Origin: Pseudomonas fluorescens
Lineage (GTDB): Bacteria > Pseudomonadota > Gammaproteobacteria > Pseudomonadales > Pseudomonadaceae
Direction: 5' to 3'
Length of the DNA: 64,000 nt
Assembly: GCA_902825215.1 (NCBI GenBank)
Contig: LR782234.1
Coordinates: forward strand, 310,001-374,000
The notes below the pieces were generated by a model. It was given only the letters and a program-made list of their open reading frames with translations. It was not told where the DNA came from and did not search any database. The translations under genes and the position numbers were made by a program. Positions 1 to 7,859 of this stretch are shown here, in pieces (within the stretch, counting starts at the first letter, position 1; every line of letters begins with the position of its first letter).

Positions 1-199
1 TTGGACTGAAAGGAAAAATGCGTGAGGCCGGGTAATTTCAGATCGAGGAGATTGGTCATTTCGCTTCACCGTTCGATTGAAAGTGAGGCGAGGTGAACGG
101 TTTCGCTAGGCGGTGAATTGCGGATGGATTTATGTCATTCATCTGGGAACTCCCTGTATCAAATGAAAGAGCTGCCTTTTCGTTCTCAGGCGAAAGGGT

Positions 200-430
200 G
201 GCAGCTATGCGCAGGCTGAGAAACCGGAGATACAGGAACCCGGCAGACCCGAAGGTCTCCCACGCACAGCCGCCATTGCACGTTAAGACGGACACAAAAA
301 AGCGCCGGCAATCGTGGGTTGGGGCGCTGGTGCGCCTGCATCTTACGCGGGTTCTCAGGCCCGGTCGCTGGATAGGCAGCGACGGGATTGACGGTAGCTT
401 GATAGGGGCAAGTGCGCAATCATGGCTGAG
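200..430. other. Structured non-coding stretch, possible repeated or C4-like RNA
   Basis: No convincing gene is seen in the first 527 bases. This part is rich in short perfect stem-loops: AGACC/GGTCT at 245-258 with a CGAA loop, AGCGCC/GGCGCT at 301-328, and GTCGCTG/CAGCGAC at 364-383 with a six-base loop. Several hairpins in 180 bases suggest a folded RNA or a mobile DNA repeat rather than coding sequence. From memory, short conserved minus-strand peptides reading through similar DNA recur in Pseudomonas genomes, which fits a repeated element. A C4-type antisense RNA is one hypothesis, unproved. Strand is not known. Bases 1-199 show nothing I can name. Confidence 0.35.
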
Positions 431-456
431 TGGTGGCCTTGAGCAGGCATCGGCAC

Positions 457-491
457 ATGCAACATATTTGTTGCATATGCATCAGATATGC
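457..491. promoter_or_regulatory. Inverted repeats upstream of hicA, likely HicB operator
   Basis: ATGCAACA at 457-464 and TGTTGCAT at 469-476 form a perfect 8-bp inverted repeat with a TATT spacer. A second one, GCATAT (473-478) with ATATGC (486-491), overlaps it. They lie 37-71 bases before the hicA start. HicB antitoxins with a C-terminal helix-turn-helix usually repress their own operon by binding such palindromes, so this is the best operator candidate. Confidence 0.55.
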
Positions 492-527
492 TGCACATTC
501 GCTGTACCGAAACAGCGAGTGATGCAC

Positions 528-710
528 ATGAAGTACAGCGAGTTTCGGCGATGGTTGAAAGCCCATGGCGTTGAGTTCCAAGCCGGCAAGGGCAGCCACT
601 TCAAGGTTTCCTTGAATGGCAAATCAACTGTGTTTCCCGATCACGTAGCCAAGGAAATGGGCGAAGGATTGAGAAAAACGATAATAAAACAGTTGGGCCT
701 AAAGGATTGA
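528..710 (+). CDS. hicA: HicA family mRNA interferase toxin
   Basis: A 60-residue protein of normal HicA length. It has the small double-stranded-RNA-binding-like fold pattern: an N-terminal helix with SEFRRWLKAHG, then GKGSHFKV, whose histidine is the residue HicA toxins use for RNA cleavage, then a strand and a C-terminal helix. HicA degrades mRNA in the cytoplasm and is neutralised by HicB. The reading frame is open for about 400 bases upstream, but family homology begins at MKYSEF and the operator lies just before it, so the ATG at 528 is chosen. ATG at 522 is an alternative. hicB follows after 31 bases, in the usual toxin-first order. Confidence 0.88.
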   Translation: MKYSEFRRWLKAHGVEFQAGKGSHFKVSLNGKSTVFPDHVAKEMGEGLRKTIIKQLGLKD

Positions 711-741
711 GGCTCAGCTGTACCCCATGAGAGGAAGCGTG

Positions 742-1167
742 ATGTTCGAATACGCCTTGGATGTTCACGAAGAGCCGGGCAGCGTCTGGCTGACTTGCGC
801 TGCTATTCCAGAGATGCACGCTGTCGGCGACACTCTGGGGGAGGCATTGGCTACCGCCATCGATGCGATTGAGACGGCATTTTCCATCTATGTGGATGAT
901 CGCCGGTTGATCCCAACTGCTCACACAGAAGAGCAGGAAAACGGTGTTGTATTGCGCCTTCCTGCACTGACTGCCGCGAAAGTTGCGCTTTGGAATTCGC
1001 TATTGGAGTCAGGTGTAAGCAAAGCCGAACTGGCGCGTCGTCTTGGTGTGCAACGGCCCCAGGTCGATCGGCTAGTTGATTTCCTGCACCACTCAAAAAT
1101 CGAGAATGTCGAGCGCGCATTGCAACAGTTAGGGCGACGGATTTCTTTATCGGTGGAGGCGGCGTAG
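742..1167 (+). CDS. hicB: HicB family antitoxin
   Basis: A 141-residue antitoxin with two parts. Residues 1-60 form a HicB fold (FEYALDV, then IPEMHAVGDTLGEAL) that binds HicA. The C-terminal half holds a helix-turn-helix (SKAELARRLGVQRPQVDRL) for DNA binding and operon autoregulation. ATG at 742 is preferred over ATG at 727 because AGAGGAAG sits a few bases before it and the family starts at MFEYAL. The toxin gene lies immediately upstream, so the two form a complete and apparently intact type II toxin-antitoxin module. Such modules are common on islands, which fits the position beside tRNA-Thr. Confidence 0.88.
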   Translation: MFEYALDVHEEPGSVWLTCAAIPEMHAVGDTLGEALATAIDAIETAFSIYVDDRRLIPTAHTEEQENGVVLRLPALTAAKVALWNSLLESGVSKAELARRLGVQRPQVDRLVDFLHHSKIENVERALQQLGRRISLSVEAA

Positions 1168-1331
1168 TTCAGCATCTACGTTGGAAGGATCGCCATCTGA
1201 GGCAGTTCGGAGCGCAGCGTCCAAATATGACGCGGTCTCTGCGTTGCTTTCGAGCGTTCACTACTGATAAACAGGCAGAGTTCAGCGGCTCGGCGGCAAC
1301 CTTCCAAAGCGACTTGTAAGAGGGATAAACG

Positions 1332-1484
1332 ATGGATCGTGAGAAGGAACAATTTCAGCAGGATTTGCTGGACTCTGTACGGTAAATGAATGCTGGAAAA
1401 GCTGCACGCGTCACCGAGGGGACGCTTTCACCGCCAGTCGGAATACCAGATAAAGCGGGTGAAGTATCCGCACCCTTAAATTAG
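1332..1484 (+). pseudogene. N-terminal remnant of a HigA/NadS-type antitoxin regulator
   Basis: Starting from ATG 1332, after GAGGGATAAACG, the frame reads MDREKEQFQQDLLDSVR, hits TAA at 1383, then continues in frame with MNAGKAARVTEGTLSP before ending at TAG 1482. This pattern (QDLL.SVR.M.AGKAARVT..LSP) is the N-terminus of helix-turn-helix antitoxins of the HigA/NadS type as I remember them; the DNA-binding part that should follow is missing. So there is one in-frame stop and a 3' truncation. No toxin gene is seen upstream in 1168-1331, where I recognise nothing. A short real peptide cannot be excluded. Confidence 0.5.
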
Positions 1485-1487
1485 AAA

Positions 1488-1526
1488 AAAGCCCCGCATT
1501 TTCCGTAAGGGCTCCGCTTTGTATGG
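1488..1526. repeat. Degenerate copy of the tRNA-Thr terminator flank
   Basis: This 39-base segment matches 3818-3856, the terminator and 3' edge of the tRNA-Thr gene, at 30 of 39 positions without gaps, including AAAGCCCC at one end and TTTGTATGG at the other. The tRNA body itself is not duplicated. It may be an old attachment-site scar or a second tRNA-type terminator. From 1527 to 1667 nothing else is recognised. Confidence 0.4.
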
Positions 1527-1667
1527 GAAAGCAGGAAGGAGCCAGATCTATTTTTTGCTTGTTTCAAGGCGGTATCTGCGCCCAGTGATGCTAGCTTTAA
1601 ATACAACATCTACTTGCTTGCTTATGCTTCGGTATCGAGCCAGTGCGTTACTCAAGGAAAGCGCGTA

Positions 1668-2309
1668 ATGGATCTACACCATGAGTTTGAGAACAGCCAA
1701 TTTTTCCACCGATCCCGTATCGATCGTCGCGCCGCCGATGCTTTGGTCGGATTGGCCGCAGGGATTACAGCCGACGGTATCGTGAACATCGCTGAGGCGG
1801 TATTTCTAAAGCAATGGTTGGAGGACAACCTCGCGCATTTGAAGGATCCGGTGATCAATGTGCTGTATTCACGTTTGGCGTGCATGCTTCAGGACAATGC
1901 TCTAGACGTGGATGAGTCGCGAGAGCTGCTTGATATTCTGCGTAGTTTCTCTGGAGTGCGCATTGAGAGACCGAAGGATGGCGGTACTGCAGCCGTTACT
2001 CCTACGGACCTTCCTTTCAACTCACCAGTCCCCGATCTGATTTGGGACGGCCGGATGTTCGTCTTTACCGGCGTCATGGCCTTTGGACCGCGTAAGGATT
2101 GTCAGGCGCTGGTCGAAGAACGAGGCGGCCTGATTGGGGCCAGCATCAGTAAAAAGGTGCATTACCTGGTGGTTGGTAGCGTGGGTAACGAGCAGTGGCG
2201 CCATAGCACTTATGGAACGAAGATCATGAAGGCCGTCGAGCTGCGTGAGGCGGGAGCGTCGATTGCCATTGTGGGTGAAGATCATTGGCAGAAGATGCTA
2301 TTGGGTTGA
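1668..2309 (+). CDS. BRCT-domain protein with helical N-terminal domain
   Basis: A 213-residue protein. The last 90 residues form a BRCT domain like that of NAD-dependent DNA ligase: strand FVFTGVMAFG, helix CQALVEERGG, the conserved IGASISKKVHYLVVG segment and a C-terminal helix with Trp. The first 90 residues are all-helical with acidic patches (GITADGIVNIAEA; DNALDVDESREL), reminiscent of TerB-type domains. BRCT domains bind DNA ends or phosphopeptides, but the role of this stand-alone form is unknown. ATG 1668 is preferred over 1614 because AAGGAAAG lies at a good distance. It sits alone between the decayed antitoxin and a convergent ATPase gene, in accessory context. Confidence 0.75.
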   Translation: MDLHHEFENSQFFHRSRIDRRAADALVGLAAGITADGIVNIAEAVFLKQWLEDNLAHLKDPVINVLYSRLACMLQDNALDVDESRELLDILRSFSGVRIERPKDGGTAAVTPTDLPFNSPVPDLIWDGRMFVFTGVMAFGPRKDCQALVEERGGLIGASISKKVHYLVVGSVGNEQWRHSTYGTKIMKAVELREAGASIAIVGEDHWQKMLLG

Positions 2310-2453
2310 AGTTACTCATTGGTGTTTTGGGAAACTCATCCATTTGTTTTTGGTGCGTCGATCATGTGCATCCATCTATCGCTGTGATCGCGTGAGTCGC
2401 AGGGCGCCAATCGTACTTGGCGCGAACCACAACGATGTGGACCAGCCCGCAAC

Positions 2454-3611
2454 CTAACTCCCCTCAATCAAAGCCCGCTCTTCCAGCCAGATCTCTTGAA
2501 CAAACTGATCTGTGATCGCATAAATCCCGTGCCCGCGTCGCATGATGATGTTCTCGGCAACCAGCGCAATCACCACCGGTTGAATCTCTTCGACCCGCAC
2601 CTCTCGCCCTACCGATTTTGAATACTCCGCCGCTGCATCGGTGGAGAAAATACCGCGAGCATCACCTTCCGTTGAAGCGATTTTATTGAAGATGGCTTGG
2701 GCCAGGCTGCCCAGTTGTTCGACTTTTTCCAGCTCAATGCTCGCTGCTGCCGAGCGTAACGTGCTGGCGATTACGGGCAGGAAAACATCGGGTTCGCCCT
2801 CTTGCTGCAATAGTTGGCGCAGGCCTTTGAGCATCTCTTCAGGTCTGTTTCCCAAGGTATCGAACGCATCGATGGCGACTTCGAGGGAAGGCAGCTTCTC
2901 CTTTTTCACTGTCATTGCGAGTCGGTTGAGCAGGAATTCAACGTAATCGCCTTTGAGCAACGGGTAGGCGGCTGACGTGGCGCCGGAGAAGGCGTGGTTG
3001 CGTTTGGCGGTCAATTCGCTGACTTGTGCCCTGTGGGAGCCGGTCCCGATGAAAAGGAAAAAGCCCGGTGTATGTGGGCGTGGGTTGATTGCGTCCCGAG
3101 CGGCTTTGAGCGCCAAGAGCAACTGGTTGCCGTCATCGGAGGATATGGCGTGCTGCACTTCATCGATGATCAATACCAGATCTGTCTTTGCTTGATCCAC
3201 GACTTCTGTGAGTGCTTGCGCCAGTGTCGGTCCGTGGGCGCGGCCAATGCTGTCGAGTTTGAAGCCGAACTTGAATCCTGCGGCGCCAATTTCGACATTG
3301 CTGACGCGTCTGAATGTTTCCAGTACCGAGGAGCCCGGCGTTTGCAGATCTTTCAGGGTTTTTTGAATGGCGGTGTGTAAGAGCGTGGCTGGCTTAGCGA
3401 GAGTATTGCTCCACAAGTCGACGTAAATTACCAAAGCACCGCGATCTTCCAGTGCCGGGACAAGATCGTTCCTCAGAAATGTGGTTTTGCCTGTACGGCG
3501 CGGGCTGGACAGGAATAGGCCTGAGCGCAGACCTTCATCGAGTACGCTCGGACTCAAAAGCTGGTTTGCCATCGATTCAGCCAACTCAGAGCGCTGAAAG
3601 ATGTTGCTCAT
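2454..3611 (-). CDS. Orphan AAA-type ATP-binding protein
   Basis: A 385-residue P-loop ATPase. Walker A is SSPRRTGKTTF near residue 45 and Walker B is LVLIIDEVQHA near residue 150. A sensor-like IGTGSHR follows, and the C-terminal third is helical and winged-helix-like. The layout resembles the archaeal-type ATPase/ORC-like family of bacterial orphan proteins. The substrate is unknown. Start ATG at 3611 is chosen for the GGGG Shine-Dalgarno upstream; an in-frame ATG at 3635 would add eight residues. The gene lies next to tRNA-Thr and a TA module, a context where such ATPases often belong to islands or defence loci, but no partner gene is visible. Confidence 0.75.
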   Translation of the reverse strand: MSNIFQRSELAESMANQLLSPSVLDEGLRSGLFLSSPRRTGKTTFLRNDLVPALEDRGALVIYVDLWSNTLAKPATLLHTAIQKTLKDLQTPGSSVLETFRRVSNVEIGAAGFKFGFKLDSIGRAHGPTLAQALTEVVDQAKTDLVLIIDEVQHAISSDDGNQLLLALKAARDAINPRPHTPGFFLFIGTGSHRAQVSELTAKRNHAFSGATSAAYPLLKGDYVEFLLNRLAMTVKKEKLPSLEVAIDAFDTLGNRPEEMLKGLRQLLQQEGEPDVFLPVIASTLRSAAASIELEKVEQLGSLAQAIFNKIASTEGDARGIFSTDAAAEYSKSVGREVRVEEIQPVVIALVAENIIMRRGHGIYAITDQFVQEIWLEERALIEGS

Positions 3612-3818
3612 CCAATTACCCCTGCTTGTGGGCAAGCCATAATTATTGGCTGTTCATAATTCATTATAAAAATTGAGATTTGAACCGTTGGCGCAAACGC
3701 GGCGTTTGCCAGTTACGTCGCAAACAAGCCGAGCAGTAGAGCTTTACCTAAAAAGGGCAGGAGCAGGTCATATCAAGGCCAGACGTCGCCCCAAAATATG
3801 AATACCCCAGAAACAACA

Positions 3819-3844
3819 AAGCCCCTGCATTTCTGCAGGGGCTT
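3819..3844 (-). terminator. Terminator of tRNA-Thr
   Basis: AAGCCCCTGCA at 3819-3829 pairs perfectly with TGCAGGGGCTT at 3834-3844 around a four-base loop. On the minus strand it is followed by a T-rich run. It lies 10 bases past the tRNA 3' end. Confidence 0.8.
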
Positions 3845-3853
3845 CGTTTTGTA

Positions 3854-3929
<76 letters not shown>

Positions 3930-4004
3930 GTGTGGGCGACGATTATAGCGATTGGGAAGATCCTGTAAACCCCTGAATTCAGACTATTTTTGCGTTGCCG
4001 CAAA

Positions 4005-4841
4005 TCAGGCTCTGCGCAGTACGTTTCGCAGCTTCTGCGCGGCTCGCACTGTATGGCTGTTTTGCAGTGCATGCAGTTGGCTTTCAGCCTGTTCGGCGCG
4101 GTGCAGGGCGCCGGCGAGTTGTTTGGCGGTGTCGGGTTCGTCGGGGTTGAGCGGGTGGGCGAGGGCGTGGCCGTGGCAGAGCTGGAAGTTGTCGAGGGTG
4201 CAGGGCGGAATCTCGAACGCCGGTTTGAGGTTGAGGTGTTCGTCGGCGAGGAACCAGGTGTTGAGGCCGTCGAACATGACGGACTGGTAGCCGGCGTCGG
4301 TGACCAGGTGTCCCCAGGTGTGGTCGCGCAGCCATGGGGTTTCGATCAGGATGATCCATGGGCGAAAGCGGCTGAAGTCCATGCCGCGCAGGACGGTTTC
4401 TTCGTGGCCTTCGACGTCGATCTTGAGAAATTGTATTGGGCGGTCGGCGGCGTGTTGTTCGCAGATCGAGGTGAGGGTGCGGGCCTCGACGGTGAAGCTG
4501 TGGACGTTCATGCCGAGGTCTTTGCGTTGTTGGGCAACGACGGGGTCGGCGGTGGACAGGCCGGTGTCCGGGATGCCGTAGAAGGTTACTGCGCCGGGCT
4601 GGTCGCTGGCGATGCATTGAAGCGTGACGTCACGCGGGCGTTGCTGGCAGAGCGCGTCGTAGTAATCCTGCATCGGTTCGACGTTGATGCCGTGCCAGCC
4701 GTGGTCGTAGAAAGCTTTGGTGACCGAGTCGTGGCAAGGATCATTGGCGCCGACGTCGATGTAGAAACCGTGTTCGAACTGCTTGAGCGCGCGCCACAGG
4801 CGGACGTCTTCGAAGTTCTGTGCATAGGATATGAACGTCAC
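4005..4841 (-). CDS. FkbM family SAM-dependent methyltransferase
   Basis: A 278-residue methyltransferase. GFYIDVGANDP near residue 25 is the SAM-binding motif I, and FLKIDVEGHEETVLRG near residue 140 is the FkbM signature. Family members O-methylate sugars or polyketides, and in Pseudomonas they often accompany surface glycan or flagellin glycosylation genes. No such genes are visible here, so the substrate is unknown. The last 40 residues (AEQAESQLHALQNSHTVRA) look like a short coiled coil of the kind found on glycan enzymes. The start is GTG at 4841, with AGGAAG six bases upstream. The gene stands alone between tRNA-Thr and an AT-richer intergenic stretch. Confidence 0.85.
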   Translation of the reverse strand: MTFISYAQNFEDVRLWRALKQFEHGFYIDVGANDPCHDSVTKAFYDHGWHGINVEPMQDYYDALCQQRPRDVTLQCIASDQPGAVTFYGIPDTGLSTADPVVAQQRKDLGMNVHSFTVEARTLTSICEQHAADRPIQFLKIDVEGHEETVLRGMDFSRFRPWIILIETPWLRDHTWGHLVTDAGYQSVMFDGLNTWFLADEHLNLKPAFEIPPCTLDNFQLCHGHALAHPLNPDEPDTAKQLAGALHRAEQAESQLHALQNSHTVRAAQKLRNVLRRA

Positions 4842-5184
4842 GGTCGCTTCCTGTCGGTCGATTTTATTATTCAGGCATGTGCCGGCGAGGCGGTGAGGCT
4901 TTGTATAGCAAGGCTGGCGGATGCTCGCAATTATTCACTTTGGATGCCCGGAATTCGGCGGTTATGCCGTTTTGATTGGCGGCTTATGCACAACTTGGAG
5001 CCATGCTCACTGACTTAGCGCATTTTTTTAGCAGGCATTCTCATTTTGTATGCAAATCGCTGTTTTGCCGGTTTTTTATTTATGTGAACAAAAAATGACC
5101 AGAGCAGCATAAGGGTCGAAACAGGCGGGGATATTGGATCCACGCAAATTTCATCAACAGAGTTATCCACAGGTTGGTGGGCGG
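4842..5184. other. Intergenic stretch, AT-rich, no gene seen
   Basis: No reading frame with family features is seen. The part around 5020-5110 is AT-rich (TTTTTTTAGC, GGTTTTTTATTTATG), probably promoter DNA for the FkbM gene or the transcription end of the methyltransferase gene at 5185. One perfect DnaA-box match, TTATCCACA, lies at 5163-5171. Confidence 0.5.
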
Positions 5185-6420
5185 TTATCCGCGCTCGGCC
5201 AAGAGCAGCAGGTTACGCGGCGTCAGCGCCGTTTCGCAGAATATGCCCAGACGCACGGCATAGCCTTGCTCGACTAAAAAAAGCGCACGATCCAGATTCA
5301 GCCAAAGCTCCAGTGGCCGGCGGAATAGACCGCGCAGCAATTCCAGGTTGCGAACTTCGGCCAGGCGCTGCCAACCGGCGGCTTCCAGATTCTCCCAATC
5401 CGTCGAGCCGACTGTGGATAAGTCCTTGAGGGCTGCAAGATCGCGGCAGTAATCAGCGAACGGTTTATCCAGCCAGGCGCTCGGCAATGATGGGGTGGGC
5501 AAGTATTCGTCGACGCCTCGCAACTGCCGTTGCAGCAAGTCGAAGGCCAGTCGTCGCGCCATGGACGTGTCGCGCTGGCGTCGGACTCGTGCACCGGCGG
5601 TGACGGTTTCGCTCATCGGCAGGGCCAGATCTTCCCGCGATAGCCGTAGGAAAGATCGCAGGCCAGGGGACGACAATGCCTGATATTCACCGTGAACGGT
5701 GCGGTTGTAGCAACACGGCGCAATCGCCATCTGCTGGCACCCGGTCGCGCTGGCCAGTTGCATCAAGCGGATATGCAGATCGCCGCAAGCGTGGAGGGCG
5801 ACGGGGGTGTGCGCAGCGTTCAGGACAGTGCACGCGTCTGCCGCCAGCGCGTCCTGTTCGATATGCAGAGCATGCAAATGGTGGCGCTGACTCAGTGCCT
5901 GACCGCTGGCAACCAATACTGGATCGTACTCAACACACGTCAGTTGCTGTCCTGCGTTGAGCAACCGCCGGCCCAGATGACCTTTGCCCGAACACCAGTC
6001 CAGCCAATGCGTCGGCTGCGATGAAAAAGCCAAACGGCTGGCAAACGCCTCGATCTGTTGCCATTTGCGCCCTGGCACATCGACATTCAAGCGGTGGCCG
6101 GCGGTTTCAAGCGCATGCCCCGGCAGCGAACCGACCGCACTCAATTTTGCCGATAACTTTGCCAATGACGCGAACGGCTCAGGCGCATCGGCAAGGTCGG
6201 CAGGCTGGTTATGAGCGTGCTCCGCGTCGTCCAGTGACCGCCCGCGTAGCCACGAAGACAACTCGGGGTAGGACGTTTCCCAAGGAAGCGAAAGATGAGT
6301 GAACGGACGAGGCTTCCAAAGCGCCTGATGCTCGATCAAAAAAGCATCCAGCGCGCGGAAGCGGGCGAGTAGGGCCTCGCCCGACAGCACGTCGGAAGAT
6401 TCAGCGGCCCTGGCAGGCAT
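5185..6420 (-). CDS. Methyltransf_32-like SAM-dependent methyltransferase
   Basis: A 411-residue protein. Residues 130-260 hold a Rossmann methyltransferase core: HWLDWCSGKGHLGRRLL (SAM motif I), LTCVEYDPVLV (motif II), VALHACGDLHIRL and MAIAPCCYN. The HACGD and APCCYN motifs are typical of the METTL25/Methyltransf_32 family. The bacterial substrate is not known. The start is uncertain: ATG 6420 overlaps the last 20 bases of the permease gene upstream and has no clear ribosome site. The overlap suggests co-transcription with the amino-acid ABC transporter, although the function has no obvious link to transport. Confidence 0.8.
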   Translation of the reverse strand: MPARAAESSDVLSGEALLARFRALDAFLIEHQALWKPRPFTHLSLPWETSYPELSSWLRGRSLDDAEHAHNQPADLADAPEPFASLAKLSAKLSAVGSLPGHALETAGHRLNVDVPGRKWQQIEAFASRLAFSSQPTHWLDWCSGKGHLGRRLLNAGQQLTCVEYDPVLVASGQALSQRHHLHALHIEQDALAADACTVLNAAHTPVALHACGDLHIRLMQLASATGCQQMAIAPCCYNRTVHGEYQALSSPGLRSFLRLSREDLALPMSETVTAGARVRRQRDTSMARRLAFDLLQRQLRGVDEYLPTPSLPSAWLDKPFADYCRDLAALKDLSTVGSTDWENLEAAGWQRLAEVRNLELLRGLFRRPLELWLNLDRALFLVEQGYAVRLGIFCETALTPRNLLLLAERG

Positions 6421-7090
6421 CGACGCGCAGCCAACGCTCCAGCAGCTTGAAGCCGCGCACCAGCACGTAGGCCATGACCAGATAGAACACGCCGGCGGCG
6501 AAGAAGATCTCCACTGGCAAATAGGTGCGGGCAATGATCGTGCGCGCCATGCCGGTCAGCTCGAGCAAGGTCACGGTGCTCGCCAGCGCGCTGGCCTTGA
6601 GCATCAGGATCACTTCGTTGCTGTAGGCCGGCAGACCGATGCGCGCGGCACGGGGCAGGACGATGTAGAACATTGCTTTGGGTCTGGACATGCCCAAGGC
6701 CCGCGCGGCTTCGATCTCGCCGGGTGGAATCGCCTGAATCGCGCCGCGCAGGATTTCGGCAATGTACGCTGCCGTGTGCAGCGTCATGGTCACGGTCGCA
6801 CACCAGAACGGATCGCGCAGGTACGGCCACAACGCGCTTTCACGCACCGCGTCGAACTGCGCCAGGCCGTAATACACCAGGAACAGTTGCACCAGCAGCG
6901 GCGTGCCACGGAAAAAGAAGATGTAGGCGTAAGGCAGCGAGCGCACGTACCACAGCTTCGAAGAGCGGGCGATGCCCAGCGGAATGGCGAGCAGCAGGCC
7001 GGCGATTACCGCAATGGCGACCAGTTCCAGCGTCAGGGTCGCGCCCTGCGCCAGTTTCGGCAGCCACTTGATGATCACTTCCCAATTCAT
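6401..7090 (-). CDS. Polar amino-acid ABC transporter permease (HisM type)
   Basis: A 229-residue inner-membrane permease with about five membrane segments. The EAA loop reads GEIEAARALGMSRPKAMFYIVLP, split here as GEIEAARALG and MSRPKAMFYIVLP, the site that contacts the ATPase. It pairs with the next permease to move basic or polar amino acids. ATG 7090 overlaps the upstream permease stop in an ATGA arrangement, with GGAG seven bases before. It is the last transport gene of the four-gene cluster hisP-hisJ-hisQ-hisM type. The exact substrate (histidine, arginine, lysine, ornithine) cannot be fixed from sequence, so no symbol is given. Confidence 0.88.
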   Translation of the reverse strand: MNWEVIIKWLPKLAQGATLTLELVAIAVIAGLLLAIPLGIARSSKLWYVRSLPYAYIFFFRGTPLLVQLFLVYYGLAQFDAVRESALWPYLRDPFWCATVTMTLHTAAYIAEILRGAIQAIPPGEIEAARALGMSRPKAMFYIVLPRAARIGLPAYSNEVILMLKASALASTVTLLELTGMARTIIARTYLPVEIFFAAGVFYLVMAYVLVRGFKLLERWLRVDACQGR

Positions 7091-7782
7091 TGAGCGCTCC
7101 TCGCAAAGCCGCGGGCGGCGCGTTTTTCCAGGAAGTGCATGCCGGTCATCGCCAGTACCGTCAGGCCCAGATACATGACGGCCGCGACCATATAAAAGGT
7201 GAACGGCTGCTTCGACACGGTCACGCCGATTTGCGCGTGCCGCATGATTTCTTCCAGGCCGATCACGGAAACCAGCGCGGTGTCTTTCATCAAAATCATG
7301 AACAGATTGCCCAGGCCGGGCAGGGCGATGCGCCACATCTGCGGCATGATCAGGCGGGTGAAGATCCGCCATTTCGACAGGCCCAGGGCCTGGCCGGCCT
7401 CACGATGGCCCTTGGGAATGGCGAGGATCGCGCCGCGAAACACTTCCGTGGCGTAGGCGCCGAAGCACAGGCCCAAGGCGATCACGCCGGCGGCGAAGGC
7501 ATTGAGTTGCAGATCGGGGTTGCCGAAATACTCGCCGAGGGCGCGCATCAGGTTAACCGTACCGAAGTAGATCAACAGCACCCAGAGCAATTCCGGAACG
7601 CCGCGTACCAGCGTCGAATAAGTACCGCCAAGCCATTGCAGCGGCTTGTACGGGGAAGTCTTGGCCAAGGCGCCGAGCAGGCCGAGCACCAGGCCCAGGC
7701 ACAGGGCGGTGAGGGCCAGTTGGACGGTCATCAGCGCGCCGGCAGCTAGCGCCGGGCCGAATCCGTAGAGGTCGATAATCAT
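7087..7782 (-). CDS. Polar amino-acid ABC transporter permease (HisQ type)
   Basis: A 231-residue inner-membrane permease. It begins with a hydrophobic helix (GALMTVQLALTALCLGLVLG) and carries the EAA loop GHREAGQALGLSKWRIF about two thirds along. Such HisQ proteins form a heterodimer with the HisM partner encoded downstream, to which the gene is joined by a 4-base overlap. The upstream binding-protein gene is 77 bases away. Role: inward transport of polar or basic amino acids delivered by the periplasmic protein encoded at 7860-8609. Confidence 0.88.
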   Translation of the reverse strand: MIIDLYGFGPALAAGALMTVQLALTALCLGLVLGLLGALAKTSPYKPLQWLGGTYSTLVRGVPELLWVLLIYFGTVNLMRALGEYFGNPDLQLNAFAAGVIALGLCFGAYATEVFRGAILAIPKGHREAGQALGLSKWRIFTRLIMPQMWRIALPGLGNLFMILMKDTALVSVIGLEEIMRHAQIGVTVSKQPFTFYMVAAVMYLGLTVLAMTGMHFLEKRAARGFARSAQ

Positions 7783-7859
7783 GGATTTCTGTTCAAATTG
7801 CGGCAGGCAAAGTCGGGAGCCGGCGCCGTTTGGTCACAGCGCCAGTCCCACAGGTCAGA

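Noticed and set aside
132..527. Frame open upstream of the hicA start
   Set aside because: It runs through the hairpin-rich element and has no protein features; HicA homology starts at 528.
5163..5421. Two DnaA-box matches: TTATCCACA at 5163 and its inverse TGTGGATAA at 5413
   Set aside because: Only two boxes, one inside a gene, and no AT-rich unwinding stretch with dnaA, gidA or rep genes. Not an origin.
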